In this document: one piece after another, positions 40,116-51,994 of the stretch
Layout: each line of letters opens with the position of its first letter
Position numbering within the stretch: position 1 is the stretch's first letter
Assembly (NCBI RefSeq): GCF_026212465.1
Contig: NC_080060.1
Coordinates: 14,957,586 to 15,021,585 of the forward strand
Direction of reading: 5' to 3'
DNA: 64,000 nucleotides
Source: Amaranthus tricolor
Lineage: Eukaryota; Streptophyta; Magnoliopsida; Caryophyllales; Amaranthaceae
Made by a program: the position numbers and the translations under genes
The notes under the pieces: generated by a model
Seen by the model: only the letters and a program-made list of their open reading frames with translations
Told to the model about the DNA's origin: nothing
Databases searched by the model: none

Positions 40116-43100
40116 TCAAAAAAACTTAAACCTCCACTTTAATCTATCCAACAAACCTAATAAAAAGCTTAGATGAGCGAAAAAAACTCGTAAAGTTAAG
40201 TCACAATCTGCATTCAAAAGAATACCTTGTCCCGGTGTCCCTTTCAAATATCGAACAACCCGTAAGGCCGCCTCCCAATGTTCAATTCTGGGTTCCTGCA
40301 TGAACTGAGACAAGACGTGAACAGAATATGCCAGATCCGGACGAGAAATAGAAAGGTATATCAGTCGACCAAAAAGTCTCCGATACGACTCTTGATCTTT
40401 AAGTAATTCACCATTAGCCAATCCAAGCTTATGATTCTGCTCTATAGGAAAGCCAATTGGCTTAGCTCCTAACATTCCTGCTTATGAATAACTCCTGGCG
40501 ACTTCTATACCCAGAAAATATTTCAAAGGACCCAAGTCCTTCATTTTGAAATAATCACTAAGATAAGACTTGAAAGTACACAACACAGCGGAATCATTCC
40601 CAGATATAACAAGATCATCAATGTATACTAAGACATTAATCTGTATACCTGTCTTAGTATATGTAAATAATGAATAATCTGAATAAGATTGAAGAAAACC
40701 ATATTCTTTCAGAGTTGTGACTAATTTTGCAAATCAACATCTAGGAGCCTGTTTCAAGTCATACAACGACTTTCTCAATCGGCAAACTAGAGTAGGATCA
40801 GGACTTTCAAATCAAGGAGGCAACTTCATATAGACCTCTTCATCAAGATCACCATGCAAAAAAGCATTATGAGCATCCATTTGGTGAAGTTACCAATTCT
40901 TAGAAGCTGCAATTGCCAAAAAATTCCGAACAGTGGTCATTTTAGCAACTGGAGCAAATGTTTCAGTGTAATCAATACATGCTTGCTGATGATTCCCGAG
41001 AACTACCACCCGGGATTTGAGTCTTTCAACTTCACCATTGGACAAAAATTTTGTCCTGTAAACCCACTGACTACCGAGAGCTCTTTTGCCCGGAGGAAGA
41101 GGCTCCAAGGTCCATGTCACATTGTTTTCAACAGCTCGAATTTCTTCCTGCATGGATTGTCTCCAACCGCCGTATTTCATTGCCCCCTTAAAAGACTTTG
41201 GATCATTGTTACTAACTATTGCTGAAATAAACTTTCGGTAATGTACAGAATAATTATCACAATGTATATAATGTGCAAGAGGATACGGAGTACCTGAAGG
41301 ATGATCAGAAACTAAAGCCAGGAGAGATGGACTATTAGCAAAAACAGTGTGAGTAACATGGTCATGAAGCTTGACAGAAGGATATTTGGTATGGAATCCA
41401 CGGCCCATATTTTCGATGGGTGCTTGTGGGTCTTCTTGGTCAGCAACGGGCTGTAGAACAGGGGCATCGGTAGACGAGGGCTGCTGGAGTGGCGAGCTAA
41501 ACCAAACAGTCGTGTCAAAGCTGCTGCAAGAGGCAGCGTTTGTGTGGTCATGACTCGTATATACCCCCCCTTGATCATAATTAGGCACCTCATCATCACA
41601 TTCATTATCACATAAACCAATGTCCGCAAAATCCTCATGGATGGCACCATTGTAATCATCACTAGACGCAGTATTTACATCATCGGGACTAGCAAATGGA
41701 AACACATTTTCAATAATTTAACATCTCGAGATACAAAAAATTCCTTCGTATCCAAATCATACAATCTCCAACCTTTTTGCCCAAATGGATACCCGACAAA
41801 GACACACTTCCTACTCTTACTAAACTTGTCACCTTTCGTGTTTTGATTATGAGCGAAACAAAGACATCCAAACGTACGAATAGCATCAAAGGTGGGTAAT
41901 TTATTGAAAAGAATTTCAAACGGTGTTTTATTTTGAAGAAGAGGTGTGGAAGTACGATTAATCAAATGCGCTACACCAAGAATACGCTCACCCCAAAAAT
42001 AAAATGGCAAGTTGGCTTGAAAACGCAAAGCTCTCCCAACACTTAAAATGTGCTTATGCTTTCTCTCCACCCTCCCGTTTTGTTGTGGTGTACCAACACA
42101 AGAGGTTTGAAAGAGAATATCATTATCACGAAAATAATTAAGCAAGCATTTAAATTCTGTGCCATTATCACTTTGCACAATAGTAATAGATTGGCCAAAT
42201 TGTCTATCCACCATGGCTACAAAAGTCATCAACATTCGAAAAACTTCCTTTTTATTAATCAATAAATAAATCCATACAGCCCTTGAAAAATCGTCCACAA
42301 TAGTCAAAAAATAACGAGCACCACACGATGACTCATGTCGATAAGGACCCCACAAATCACAGTGAATTTTCTCAAAAATTCGAGAACAACTATTAGTACT
42401 TAAAGGAAACTTATCTCTATGGTGTTTAGAACGAAAACAGACTTCACAATTTTTATTCAAACTGCCCTGGGATCTACTGACATGAGGAAGAGACTTAACT
42501 ACTTTCTCAGAAGGATGCCCCATTCTTCTATGCCACAACTCCACATCAGATGAAGCTTCAACTGTAGACACCACCTTCGGTTTGCTGAAGTAGTATAGTC
42601 CATCCCGCCTAACTCCCGTTCCAATCAGAGCCTTCATGTGGTCCTGTATCAAGCACACATCAGAGTTAAATGTGACAGTTGACTGTAAATTATCATTAAG
42701 TTGCGAAACAGAAAGTAAATTACAACTTAAATTACGAACATATAGAACGTGATGTAGAGTGATCGTATCTGACAAATAAACTAAACCCTCCATAGAAGCA
42801 ATAACATTATCACCATTTAGAAAACCCACAGGACAATGTATATTTGTAATGTCAAATAACCAAGATTTTTTTCCAATGACATAATGAGTTGCACGTGTAT
42901 CAATGATCCAAGAAGTGATATCGAACTTACCACTCAAGCGATTTTCCGGTATTTTATCATTACCAAAGAAACCCATGATAGCTTTCCACTGGGCTGCCGT
43001 GAAAGCCTGTCCATTTGAAGACGGAACAAAAGGGGCTGCCGTGAAGGCTGACGAAGCAGGTGCAGCTTCTGCAGAAGAGCTGCTGCCGGCGGCTGCTGCT

Positions 43101-44125
43101 ATTGATCCTCCTATAAAGCTGCCGGCTGCTGCTGCTGCATTGGCACGCACAATCCAACGAGTTGGTCTAGACGACTTGCTGCCTCGATTCCCCATGGTCC
43201 ATCCTTCAGGGTAACCGACAATTTCAAAGCAGCGGGTGATATCATGACTTTGCTTGTTACAATGAGCAAACACTTGTAAAGCATAACAATGTGAAGCCAA
43301 ATGACCCGAATTCTTTCAATGAGTACAAACAGTAACCGAGGCGGGCTTCACAGCGCCACGACCCCTACCTACTGCCGCACGGACAGCAAACCCCACAGGA
43401 GGGAACGGTTCGTCTTGGACACGTGCAAAGCCACGTACAAGTTCTTCTTGAGATACTTGTTGATAGGCTTTATTCAAGGATGCTAGAGGATCTTGAGCAA
43501 GAATATTGAACCTAATGTGCGCATAATACTCGGAATACAAACCAAGCAAAAATTATTGCAACATATCATCTTCACGACGCTTTACGTGTTGCTTACTAAC
43601 ATCATAAGTACATTGGCCACACTTACAAGAAATTAAAGGTTGTAATTGAGCAAGTTCATCCCACAAAACTTTTAATTTTCCAAAATAAATCGCAACAGAC
43701 ATGGTTTTAGTTTGCTCACATTTATTAATTTTAGATTTCAACTGATGTATCTGAGGTCCATTCACAATACAAAACCATTCATGCAAATAATCCCAGAATT
43801 GTTTAGGATTATCATAATTTGAAAGCATAGATTTTACCTCAGGATCGATTGTATTCATGAGTCATTACACGAGCATACAGTGTACCACAACCCAATCCTC
43901 CTTTGTTGCGAGTGACACAACATTCGTAATCGTACCATCAAGAAAACCGAATTTACGACGAGAACAAAGAGCAACTTTAATGGCATGTGACCAAGAATCA
44001 AAATTATCAAGTTTGAGTTTAATGGGAGTGATAAAATCCCCCGACCTATCATGTGCATCGAGGTAGAATGGAGTGTTAATTTCAATTCTTTGTGATGGTG
44101 ATGGCGCGCCATCTTTGCCGGCCAT
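40116..44125 (-). pseudogene. Ty1/Copia gag-pol pseudogene, 3'-truncated
   Basis: On the minus strand from ATG 44125: gag with PFYLDAHDRSGDF; a zinc knuckle whose second Cys is a TGA stop (about 43317); protease DTRATHY where DTGATHH is usual; GAG-pre-integrase LWHRRMGHP; integrase with HCDLWGP and QSDNGTEF; and RVT_2 with [10 protein letters not shown] and the catalytic YIDD (about 40612). RNase H stops after its first segment near 40190, so the last part and the 3' LTR are missing. Stops in gag (around 43860 and 43553), a frameshift near 41690 and stops in RT (40888 and elsewhere) make it non-functional. Confidence 0.93.
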
Positions 44126-44152
44126 GGCTATCAAAAGAAAAAAAATTGTCTT

Positions 44153-44165
44153 GCTCATGATACCA
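44153..44165 (-). other. Primer-binding-site-like sequence of the Copia element
   Basis: The minus strand reads TGGTATCATGAGC, one base longer than TGGTATCAGAGC, which is complementary to the 3' end of initiator tRNA-Met. It sits just before gag as expected. Confidence 0.7.
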
Positions 44166-44365
44166 TGTGAAAAAAAATAAGGTAAATACTACCAATTAAA
44201 ACTAATTGCCAAAAAATTGAATATACACCCAAGATTATATTCTAGACATATATATTTTCCCAATCTATAATATTCCAAAAGATATTTCAATAATATTCCC
44301 GTAATAAACATTTAGAAGTATTGAAAGTCATCCATGAATTTTCAACTAAAACTACTCAGATTTGA
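44166..44365 (-). repeat. Probable 5' LTR of the Copia element, outer boundary uncertain
   Basis: The sequence next to the primer site starts TGTG on the plus strand (minus-strand end CACA), as an LTR end should. Because the 3' LTR is lost, the outer end cannot be set by comparison; about 44365 is a guess. Confidence 0.45.
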
Positions 44366-44450
44366 GCAAACAATCATGGTGGTTTGATGATTTGGGTACT
44401 CTTTCTCCAATGGTGATTGAGAAAATTATAAGAACTTTTGATGGGGTTGT
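44366..44450 (+). pseudogene. Possible host gene fragment (weak BTB/NPH3-like resemblance)
   Basis: One frame reads SKQSWWFDDLGTLSPMVIEK, which loosely resembles the WW-x-DDL-x-LSP segment in plant NPH3-domain proteins. The resemblance ends after about 28 codons, and nothing in the flanks extends it. This is from memory of the family and is weak; it could be chance. Confidence 0.25.
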
Positions 44451-45368
44451 TACTAAAAGAAGGGCTTTAATGGTGGTGGTGATGGTGGTATTGAGGTGGG
44501 AAAGTGTTGTTGATTGGGGAGGGTTAGAGAAAGGTTTGGGGGTAATTGGATAATTAGATTAGATTAATAAATTTAATTGAGAGTCAAGGTTCATTTAGCA
44601 TGGTCAATGGTCATTTAGTAGGTCATCCGGTAAAGTGACTGTATTGACGTCGTGTTTCTTAATTTGAAGGCTGTTGTTTGTAAAAGAAAAAACTTCGAGG
44701 TTGTTTATTCTAAAATGTCTAAACTTCAAGGCTGCATTTGGTACTTGATCCAAACATTTAAGAATATAGATGAGAAATTATAAAAAGTATTTCCTATATA
44801 TTAGAATATTAACATAATGAAACTAGAATTTAAATCGCTCAAATTCAAAGTTTTTGAATCATCTGTTTAGACCAAGTTATAGTGATCCTATAATTAAGAA
44901 AACACGCTTCGAAGATCAAATGACCTATTAAGTTAATGGCTAGTGCTTTTAAATAATCAAAAATTAATTAAACAATCTATATTATCATGTCATAAAAATG
45001 TAAGATATATAATTTAATAAACTTAGCATAAAAAATTAGATATATTTTTTTTAATAAGATGAACAAAATTAATTAAACCTATCTATCAATTCCCTCGTCA
45101 AACTTTAACCTACTTGGATTCATTGGTGGTGAAGTTCTTATCTTTTGAATTCAATTACTTCATTTTACACTTCACCTCTTTTTCGATTCATATTTTCGCC
45201 TCACATTCTTTACAAAACAACTACCTTTTTTTCCATTTATGTTATATCAATAATTCATCCTTAAAACAATTAATCCTTTTTCTTCTTCCCTTCATCTGTA
45301 AACCATTTCTTTTCACCTAAAAAGTAAACCATCTTCTTAACAACTGCAAACCTAATCCACCTAAGACA
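44451..45368. other. Unassigned AT-rich sequence
   Basis: No gene, repeat terminus or RNA recognised. Confidence 0.5.
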
Positions 45369-45480
45369 TACTCCCTCCTTTCTACTTAATTTACATTATT
45401 TATTATTTTAATCTTTTGCACTTAATTTACATCATTTTTATTTTTGGACAATGACCCACCATTTCTCTCTAATCTCATCC
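45369..45480. mobile_element. Stowaway-like MITE fragment
   Basis: TACTCCCTCCTTTCTACTTA begins like a Stowaway terminus, and ACTTAATTTACAT motifs follow as in that family. The matching opposite end was not found. Confidence 0.45.
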
Positions 45481-45811
45481 ATTCATTCAAACGTTCTTTT
45501 AATTTCAACTATAATTTATTTTTTCTTTTTATTTATTTTCATCATCCACTTTTTTCTTAAAAAATACCCACTTATATTTTTTTTCAATCATAAAAAGATC
45601 CCTCAATTTTCATCTCCTTAATTTCTTTTTAATTTATTTCCTTCTCTTGTGTCGTAAGTTAATCAATGGTCGTATTGAGGTCTTAATATAACATATAAAG
45701 CCCTCAAAAGAGACAATAAGTCTTAACTTATAATTAACTAGATACACTGGCTCAGAAACTGGATGGTATAACCTTATTAAATTAGCGTTTACCTAGCTAG
45801 GTCACTCTAAG

Positions 45812-46381
45812 GGGTGTTTGGTATGTAATTTTGTTGCTTTAGTAACGGAATCAGTTAATCCAATTCGTTACTATATGTTTGGTTTGGAATTTGGATAACA
45901 CAATCCATTACTTAAGACTAAACCATTCCCTTTCTTTGTTAGCACTCAAATATAAGTTGTAACAAAATACCTTTCTTCTCCATCTTGCTCTCATATATTT
46001 TCATCTCCATCAAAACATGCTATATTCATTCTATCTCCTAACTGGCAAGCACAACTCTTGATCCCCACCATCTTATGTCATGTACTCCATTTTCTGGTTA
46101 TTTTTATTTTGAAAGTGAATTTTAGCTATGCAATTCGATATTTTATTACAATTTTTATTTTTAATTTTGATGGTGGCTATTTGAAATAGCTGGGAGGTAT
46201 TAGGTTGTGAATTTTTAGGGATGATAATAGTTGTGGTTAAGGAGAGAGAAAGAATAATTTTGGGGTGTTAGTGATTCTCTTACTTGATTGAAACCAAACA
46301 TGGAGAGCAAAGGGGTGTCCCATTTAAGACTTGATTAAAGCACGACTTTCCTTTGCTCTGGAATGAAGTGCCCAGATTCCT
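45812..46381. mobile_element. Truncated MITE-like element
   Basis: It begins GGGGTGTTTGGTATG, a terminus style common in plant MITEs, with internal inverse pieces (AACGGAATCAGTTAATCC against CTCTGGAATG and GATTCC near 46355-46381). The outer right end is missing where the LTR-like sequence starts at 46382. The family is uncertain. Confidence 0.4.
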
Positions 46382-46923
46382 GTTAGAAAGTGAGCAAGAA
46401 TAAAAGAAAAGATGTATTTTATTAATACAATCTGAATGAATACAAATGAGGGCTACAACAGGCTTATATATATAAGATAAGCTAGCAATAAAACTCTTAA
46501 AAACTGTAATAAACTCCTAAAAGTTAGTTATAACTAACTTCTGTTTAAGAGGGAAAACTAATCTATCCTTTACAATACAATCAGGACCCTTGGATACATG
46601 TAATGTACACCTTAGATATAACATATAAGAGCACACAGATAACAAGGAGATCAGAGCAGAGCTTGTTCAATAAGCTACTAGTCTTGATTGAAGCCTGAAC
46701 AGAACACCTTTGATGAAAACCATTGATGAGATAATTATGGTTTGGTCATCAGAACAAAAAGCTTCTTCTGATTAGCACATTACAAACAGCAGGATACACA
46801 TTAACAGCATAACTAGCAGCATCATCATATTTATCGTGTCAACAAACAGCAACAACGCCTTTTGATCAGCAGCACACAAGCAACATGAGCCTCAGCAACT
46901 TTAGAAGAATTAGACCTGAACAG
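46382..46923 (-). repeat. Copia-like LTR segment abutting the truncated Sirevirus LTR
   Basis: It starts TGTTAGAAAG (minus-strand end CTTTCTAACA). On the minus strand there is a TTATATATATAAG box (about 46467-46481) followed about 50-80 bp later by AATAAAATACATC, a promoter plus poly(A) layout. The right end joins at 46924 directly to sequence homologous to the middle of the Sirevirus LTR. It is either a fragment of a different LTR or the substituted tail of a chimeric LTR. Confidence 0.55.
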
Positions 46924-48164
46924 AATACACCACTATGTTTAAGGCAATTAGTTACAATTACAATAAACACCTTACTTCACTCGAAGCGAATCAACCAGGC
47001 CAACTCTTCTCTCTCAAATTGCTTTACTCAAAGCAACAAACTTAGCTTTACTAAAAGCTAAACTCCTCAATAGCTTCACTCAAAGCTATCTAATTCCCCC
47101 TTAGATTCACCCGAGTCTAATTACAAGTTCTCTCAAAAACCCTTACAAAAAGGATAAAAATCTTAAAAATAAAATCAATGAGTTGCTCAAAAAAATATTA
47201 TGAGTTAATTGGCAATTTTCAAAACAAAATATTTCTTGTGAATTTCCAACAATAATCGCATGAAAATAACAAAGTTCATACGTTAGATATGTTTTGGAAC
47301 AGCCGAATTCACTTGCAATTTATAAAAAAATAAAATCTCTAAGAAAATGGAATAATCCAATCCATTATTCCTTCATCAAAAAGATCATGGGAGTAATGTG
47401 GATTAATCAAACAGACGGTTATTTCCACAAGAATTGATTAAATCAAGCATACGATTAAAACAACAATAACAGATGTTCCCATTTACTAATAATAGGTTCT
47501 GTTCCCTTTAAGCAACAGCAGTTCCTGTTCCAGTAATTACTGCTGGAACTTTTATGCTATTTATAGAAACGGTTATACTTACTAAAAAAAGGAATGGTTA
47601 CATGCTAACTAATTATAGGAACGATAACCTATTTTCTAAGATAAAGACCGGTTCTAAAATAATAATAGCTAAGACCTATTCAACAACAATCGTTTCTATA
47701 TTTAGCAAATCCAACATTTACTAAATATAACTCTTAAAATAATGCTAAGTAAATACCAAAAATCATTTTGGAAAATCTTTTGCCAATTAACTTTAATAAA
47801 TTATAATTGCAACACATTAACTTTATTTACTACATCAACTAAAAATAATAATTAAATAGTAATCAGAATTTTCAGTAAACGTAGGCTGACTCAAGTTAGG
47901 AACAGTGCGCTGTCTCTAAATTCCAGTTTAGCTAGAACATCCAACTTGGGAACAGTAGACTTCCTGTCTCCATTTTACATCCCAAGCGATATACTCTTTT
48001 AACATCTCTTGAATCCTTTTGACACGTACATTTCCATAAACGAAGCCATAGGTACTATCAACGATCATAATTACGACCGGATATCGACCTGCACATAATC
48101 TCTAAAAAAAAACATATTTGTTTAAATACAGTGTAGTCATCATCAAAACTCAAGAGGTCCAACA
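46924..48164 (-). repeat. 3' LTR of the Sirevirus-like element, truncated at its U5 end
   Basis: It is homologous to 60968-62206 and ends GGTCCAACA. The portion equivalent to 60757-60967 (about 211 bp at the minus-strand end) is absent, replaced by unrelated sequence from 46923 leftwards. Confidence 0.9.
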
Positions 48165-48178
48165 AATTCCTCCTTTTT
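48165..48178 (-). other. Polypurine tract of the Sirevirus-like element
   Basis: The minus strand reads AAAAAGGAGGAATT just before TGTTGGACC, the LTR start. The second copy (62207-62220) has AAAAAGGGGGAATT. Confidence 0.85.
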
Positions 48179-48979
48179 GATGATGACAAACTTTTTAAAC
48201 AAACTTAAGCCAATGTAGAGTAAAACCAATATTGAAGAGCATGTTAGAGATTAAAACAACTCTTCTTAACTTAGTAAATATAATTTACCAAGCATATCAT
48301 TAATCAAATTACTCTAAAAATAAAAATAAAAATAAAAATAAACACAACAAAACTCATACATAGCATAGAACATAAGCAGTGGTTCCAGTATAATTTGGAG
48401 CAAACAATCAGAGCTCAAAAGTTAATAGATGATCTGAACAAACAAAACAGTTCATCTTGATCATAAGCATCAGAGCATCAAGCATTAACAAAAGGTGTTA
48501 ACTATACTGACAATAGATTAATTATACTTTGACAATCACAGCAAACAAACATCAACAGCAAGCAATAAACAATCATTCACAGCACACAGCCAAACAGCCT
48601 TAGATCATGAATCATAACCTTAATCATAATGTCCAACATAATAGATGTAGATATAGACTAAGCATACTCAAGCATTCTTTAAGTTTGTGCCAAAATATTC
48701 CCCCTTTTGACATCATTCAAAAAGAATTGGAGCAATCAAACCACAGCACTAACTATATAAACATAGTCAAAGAGAGAATAAGGATGCAAAAATTAAAAAG
48801 AAATACCAATGAATGCAAATATGAACAACAACGATTAATTTTCACAAGCTATTAGTAGCACAAAGAAAATATAGTTGATAGTATGAATTAGATAAAAAGT
48901 ACCCCAGCTGGTACCAAGACAAAAGTTTGAGGATAAGGGTTACAACACATAAAAAATATTTAAAAATTATCAGGAAGAA
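48179..48979. other. Spacer between the polypurine tract and the 3' ORF
   Basis: AT- and CA-rich, conserved in the second copy (62221-63030). An 82-codon plus-strand frame at 48607-48855 is also open at 62658-62885. Since it lies opposite to the element and follows its general conservation, I do not call it a gene. Confidence 0.6.
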
Positions 48980-51291
48980 TTAGGATGCAGGAGCTTCATC
49001 ATCTATATATTCTGTTTCCACCTCCACAGTATCCAATTTAGCACCCAGACGAGCCTCCATTTGACTCCTCTGGTCAGTTAGTGAGGCTAAGGAAACACGA
49101 ACTTCATCTTGAAATTTAAAGAAGCGATCCTGCAATTCATCAAGTTTGAGGAGAATGGAGTATAAAGGAGCTGTAGGAACTGTTGTCTGGTCAAAGCCTT
49201 GGTGTGGAGATGTGTGAACAGGTGGTGGTAAAGTTGGTATTGGTGAAGGTGGTGATGATGGGAAATGATGGGATGATGGAGTGGTTGGCTTTGGTGAGGG
49301 GGAATAACTTGGTTCAGCCACAGAGTCATCATCAAGAACAACTACATGTCTTTTCCCTTTGGCAGCAAACATTCTGCTCTTCCTTGAGGTTGAGCAAGGC
49401 TGCTTCATAGTAGGCACATATACCTCCTCCTTGCAGACACCAATGTCCTCCTTCTCCTGTTCCTCCATTTCAACCTCTCTCTTTTCGGTTTCCTTCTCAT
49501 TATCAGAATTAACATTGATTGTTTCAACAACGTTCTCAAGGGTCACATTCTCATTTAATTTGAGGTGTAAGTTACTTAAGCACTTGGCACCTATCATATT
49601 TTTCGGACCCATGGGAAAGTTTTGACTAGGGATGGTCATGGGTCCAGGACCCTGTTGGACCCGCCCTGGACCCGCCCCTTTTTTAAGGGTCTGGGTCTTA
49701 ATTTTTTAGATCTATCGGATCCGGGTCCGGGTCTGGATCCAAAAAAAATTTGACGGGTCCGGGTCCGGGTCCTAAGGTGAAGACCCGGACCCGGACCCTA
49801 AACTTTTAAATTTTATTTTTATTTTTATTTTTTTTATTTTTGTTTTTGTTAAAATTTTGATGAGATTTGCACATTTGTTGTACATGTATAATACTTTGAT
49901 TGCTCGCCGAGATTAAAGTTTAATTACAGTGTTTATTGTTTAATTCTAATAGTTTTGGAAATTATGGAGGCGGCAATATTCTAATTTTGGTTTGTTTTTA
50001 GGTACTGAAATAATTTGATTTTGCATTGAGTTAAAGTTTCAATTATGATATTTATTGTTTAATTCTAATGGTTTTGGAAGTTTACAGAGTGTGATACTAA
50101 TTATGGACTTGTTTCTGGGTACTGAAATGAATTGTTAAATTGGTATATCGATTGATAACTTTCTGTGACAAGTGTTTGTAATACGATAATAAGTTGCTTA
50201 CAAAAATATAAAAAGACTCGAAAAAGGTTCAATTTTGACAAATCAAAGAGACTTTGTATATGACCCATTAAGGACCCTAGACCTTGTCAGATCCGTAGGG
50301 TCCGGGTCTGGGTCTGAAAATTTTGGACCCTTAGGGTCCGGATCCAGGTCTGGATCAAAAAAAAATAAAAGGGTCCGGGTCCGGGTCTGGCCAGACCCGC
50401 TCCAGACCCGCCCCATGACCATCCCTAGTTTTGACCTTCAAGTGGAACACCTATCTTCCTAAAAATCCAAGTCAGCAAACCTCCATATCCAATCACACAA
50501 CCTTAAGAAATACATTCACTTAGATGAGAGATCATTAAAAAGGGAAAATTGATTTTAATATTATTAGCCATGCAGTAAATTAGGGTTGCATCTCGCAGAC
50601 TTGCTTCACTGCGTTTGGAATTTCGCGGCAAAACAAATCTACGAGCAATGTTATACAACAATTTGTGTAGAGGGGACAGTGCATTATGGCTGACCTTCCC
50701 TCGTTTTTCAGTGATCCCTAAAAATTTCCATACATCCTTTTCACCTATTTCAAAGAAAGTTATTTTTGATCCAACATAATAAACATCAAATCCATTTGCG
50801 GGCACACCTAGCCATTCTCCCGATGTCTGACTGTTGAACTCTATTTTAACTTCTTTAACAGAACTCGAACAAACACCATGGTTAAGCAAAAAATTCGAGA
50901 CAAACTCACGCATCAGTTTTGGGTATATTGGATTGCAGCAATATTCGGCGATCAAAGATTCCCAAGACTGAGTCTGTAATATAGTGTGTAACTGAGGAAA
51001 AAAGGTGGAATCATACCATTGTTTGTCTAATCCAAACCAACCCATCATTTCTTTTGACACTTTTTCAGCGTTTAAGTGAACATCGACTTTTGCTTTCTTT
51101 GCTGAAGATGATTTCTTTGAAGTGGACGGTCTTTTTCTCTTGTTCCTTGCTTTCCTTTTAGAGCCACCAGGAGTGTCCTGCTGTTCTTTCGAGGATAACT
51201 CTTGAGCAGTTAATAAAGGTATTGGGTGGATAATTCTTAAAGGCGTGGGTTGTTTCATCTTAGGTGTACGGCTCTTGGTTCTCATGGTCAT
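48980..51291 (-). pseudogene. 3' ORF of the Sirevirus-like element (env-like position), broken
   Basis: This is an extra ORF between pol and the 3' LTR, where Sireviruses carry an env-like gene. From ATG 51291 the product has a basic, Lys/Arg-rich N-terminus. A conserved middle follows (ECIS at the break; GLDKQWYDSTFF and LGVPANGFDVYYV upstream), resembling what is annotated as putative plant transposon protein (Transposase_32-like). Then come an acidic Glu-rich stretch, a Pro/Ser-rich stretch and a likely coiled coil (LDELQDRFFKFQDEV) near the end. I see no clear membrane segment or signal peptide. It is broken by a TAA at about 50502 (the second copy reads through) and by the hAT MITE at 49627. 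Function is unknown. Confidence 0.75.
49627..50427. mobile_element. hAT-type MITE, 801 bp
   Basis: The termini are TAGGGATGGTCATGGG and its inverse CCCATGACCATCCCTA. GTTTTGAC is duplicated on both sides (49619-49626 and 50428-50435), the 8-bp length typical of hAT. The second element copy at 63670-63677 keeps the uninterrupted site. Both ends carry GGGTCCGGGTC / GACCCGGACC-type subterminal repeats. No transposase is encoded; the plus frame at 50235-50462 is not a gene. Confidence 0.95.
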
Positions 51292-51407
51292 TTGATGAGT
51301 TTGTGGAGTGAAATTTTGCTGAAAATGCGAGAGGATGAAGATGAATTTGGGATTCAGAGTTGATTGCGATTGAGGATGAAGTGTTTAGGGCTTAACGTGT
51401 GAGAGTG

Positions 51408-51414
51408 TATATAA
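51408..51414 (-). promoter_or_regulatory. TATA-like box upstream of the 3' ORF
   Basis: The minus strand reads TATATA about 115 bp upstream of ATG 51291, followed by a C/T-rich leader with no ATG before the start. This would allow a separate transcript. It is a sequence resemblance only. Confidence 0.4.
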
Positions 51415-51851
51415 TGAATCTGAGGGGACGTGTGTTTAGGTGTTTCATGTTCCTTATTTAATTTATGCGTATGGACACCAAGTGTGAGACGGAAACAGAC
51501 GGATTTAGTGAAAAATTATGATGATTTAACTCCCGCTATTTTAATGGAAATTTCTGGATAAATATATGTAAATATATTTTATGAAAATAAAATAAATGAA
51601 AATTTTATGCTACTACAGTTTCATCAAATTAAACATGCAATCATAAGAGCATTCACAGTATATACTTTCAAATAGTGCGTACCTGATCCTTTCGATAATC
51701 GATTTTTCAATCAAGATTTTTGTGGTTGATCGACCTTTTCAATTTTCATTTTGTCTTTAAAGATCACATACGTCACTTACTTCAATGCAGCTTGATCATG
51801 CCAAGTTCTAACCTCATTTTCTCATGTTGTTCCCTTAGAAGCGGTTTAGTC

Positions 51852-51994
51852 ATGATTCCTAATGTGGATGTGTTTTACTCGTGAATGATGCACTGGATCT
51901 TTTGAATAATATTTTGATTTTCAACATTATCCTTAAGAAAATGATTCCTAATGTGGATGTGTTTTACTCGTGAATGATGCACTGGATCTTTTGA
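51852..51994. repeat. Direct duplication of ~53 bp, 89-bp spacing, at the end of RNase H
   Basis: ATGATTCCTAATGTGGATGT to GGATCTTTTGA occurs at 51852-51905 and again at 51941-51994. It lies at the 3' end of the polymerase reading frame, whose stop at 51875 falls inside the first copy. Confidence 0.9.

Noticed and set aside
48607..48855. 82-codon plus-strand gene, conserved at 62658-62885
   Set aside because: Conservation is that of the whole duplicated retrotransposon, and the frame is antisense to the element with no domain.
49087..49410. Overlapping frames opposite and beside the 3' ORF
   Set aside because: They are shadows of the Pro/His-rich part of the 3' ORF.
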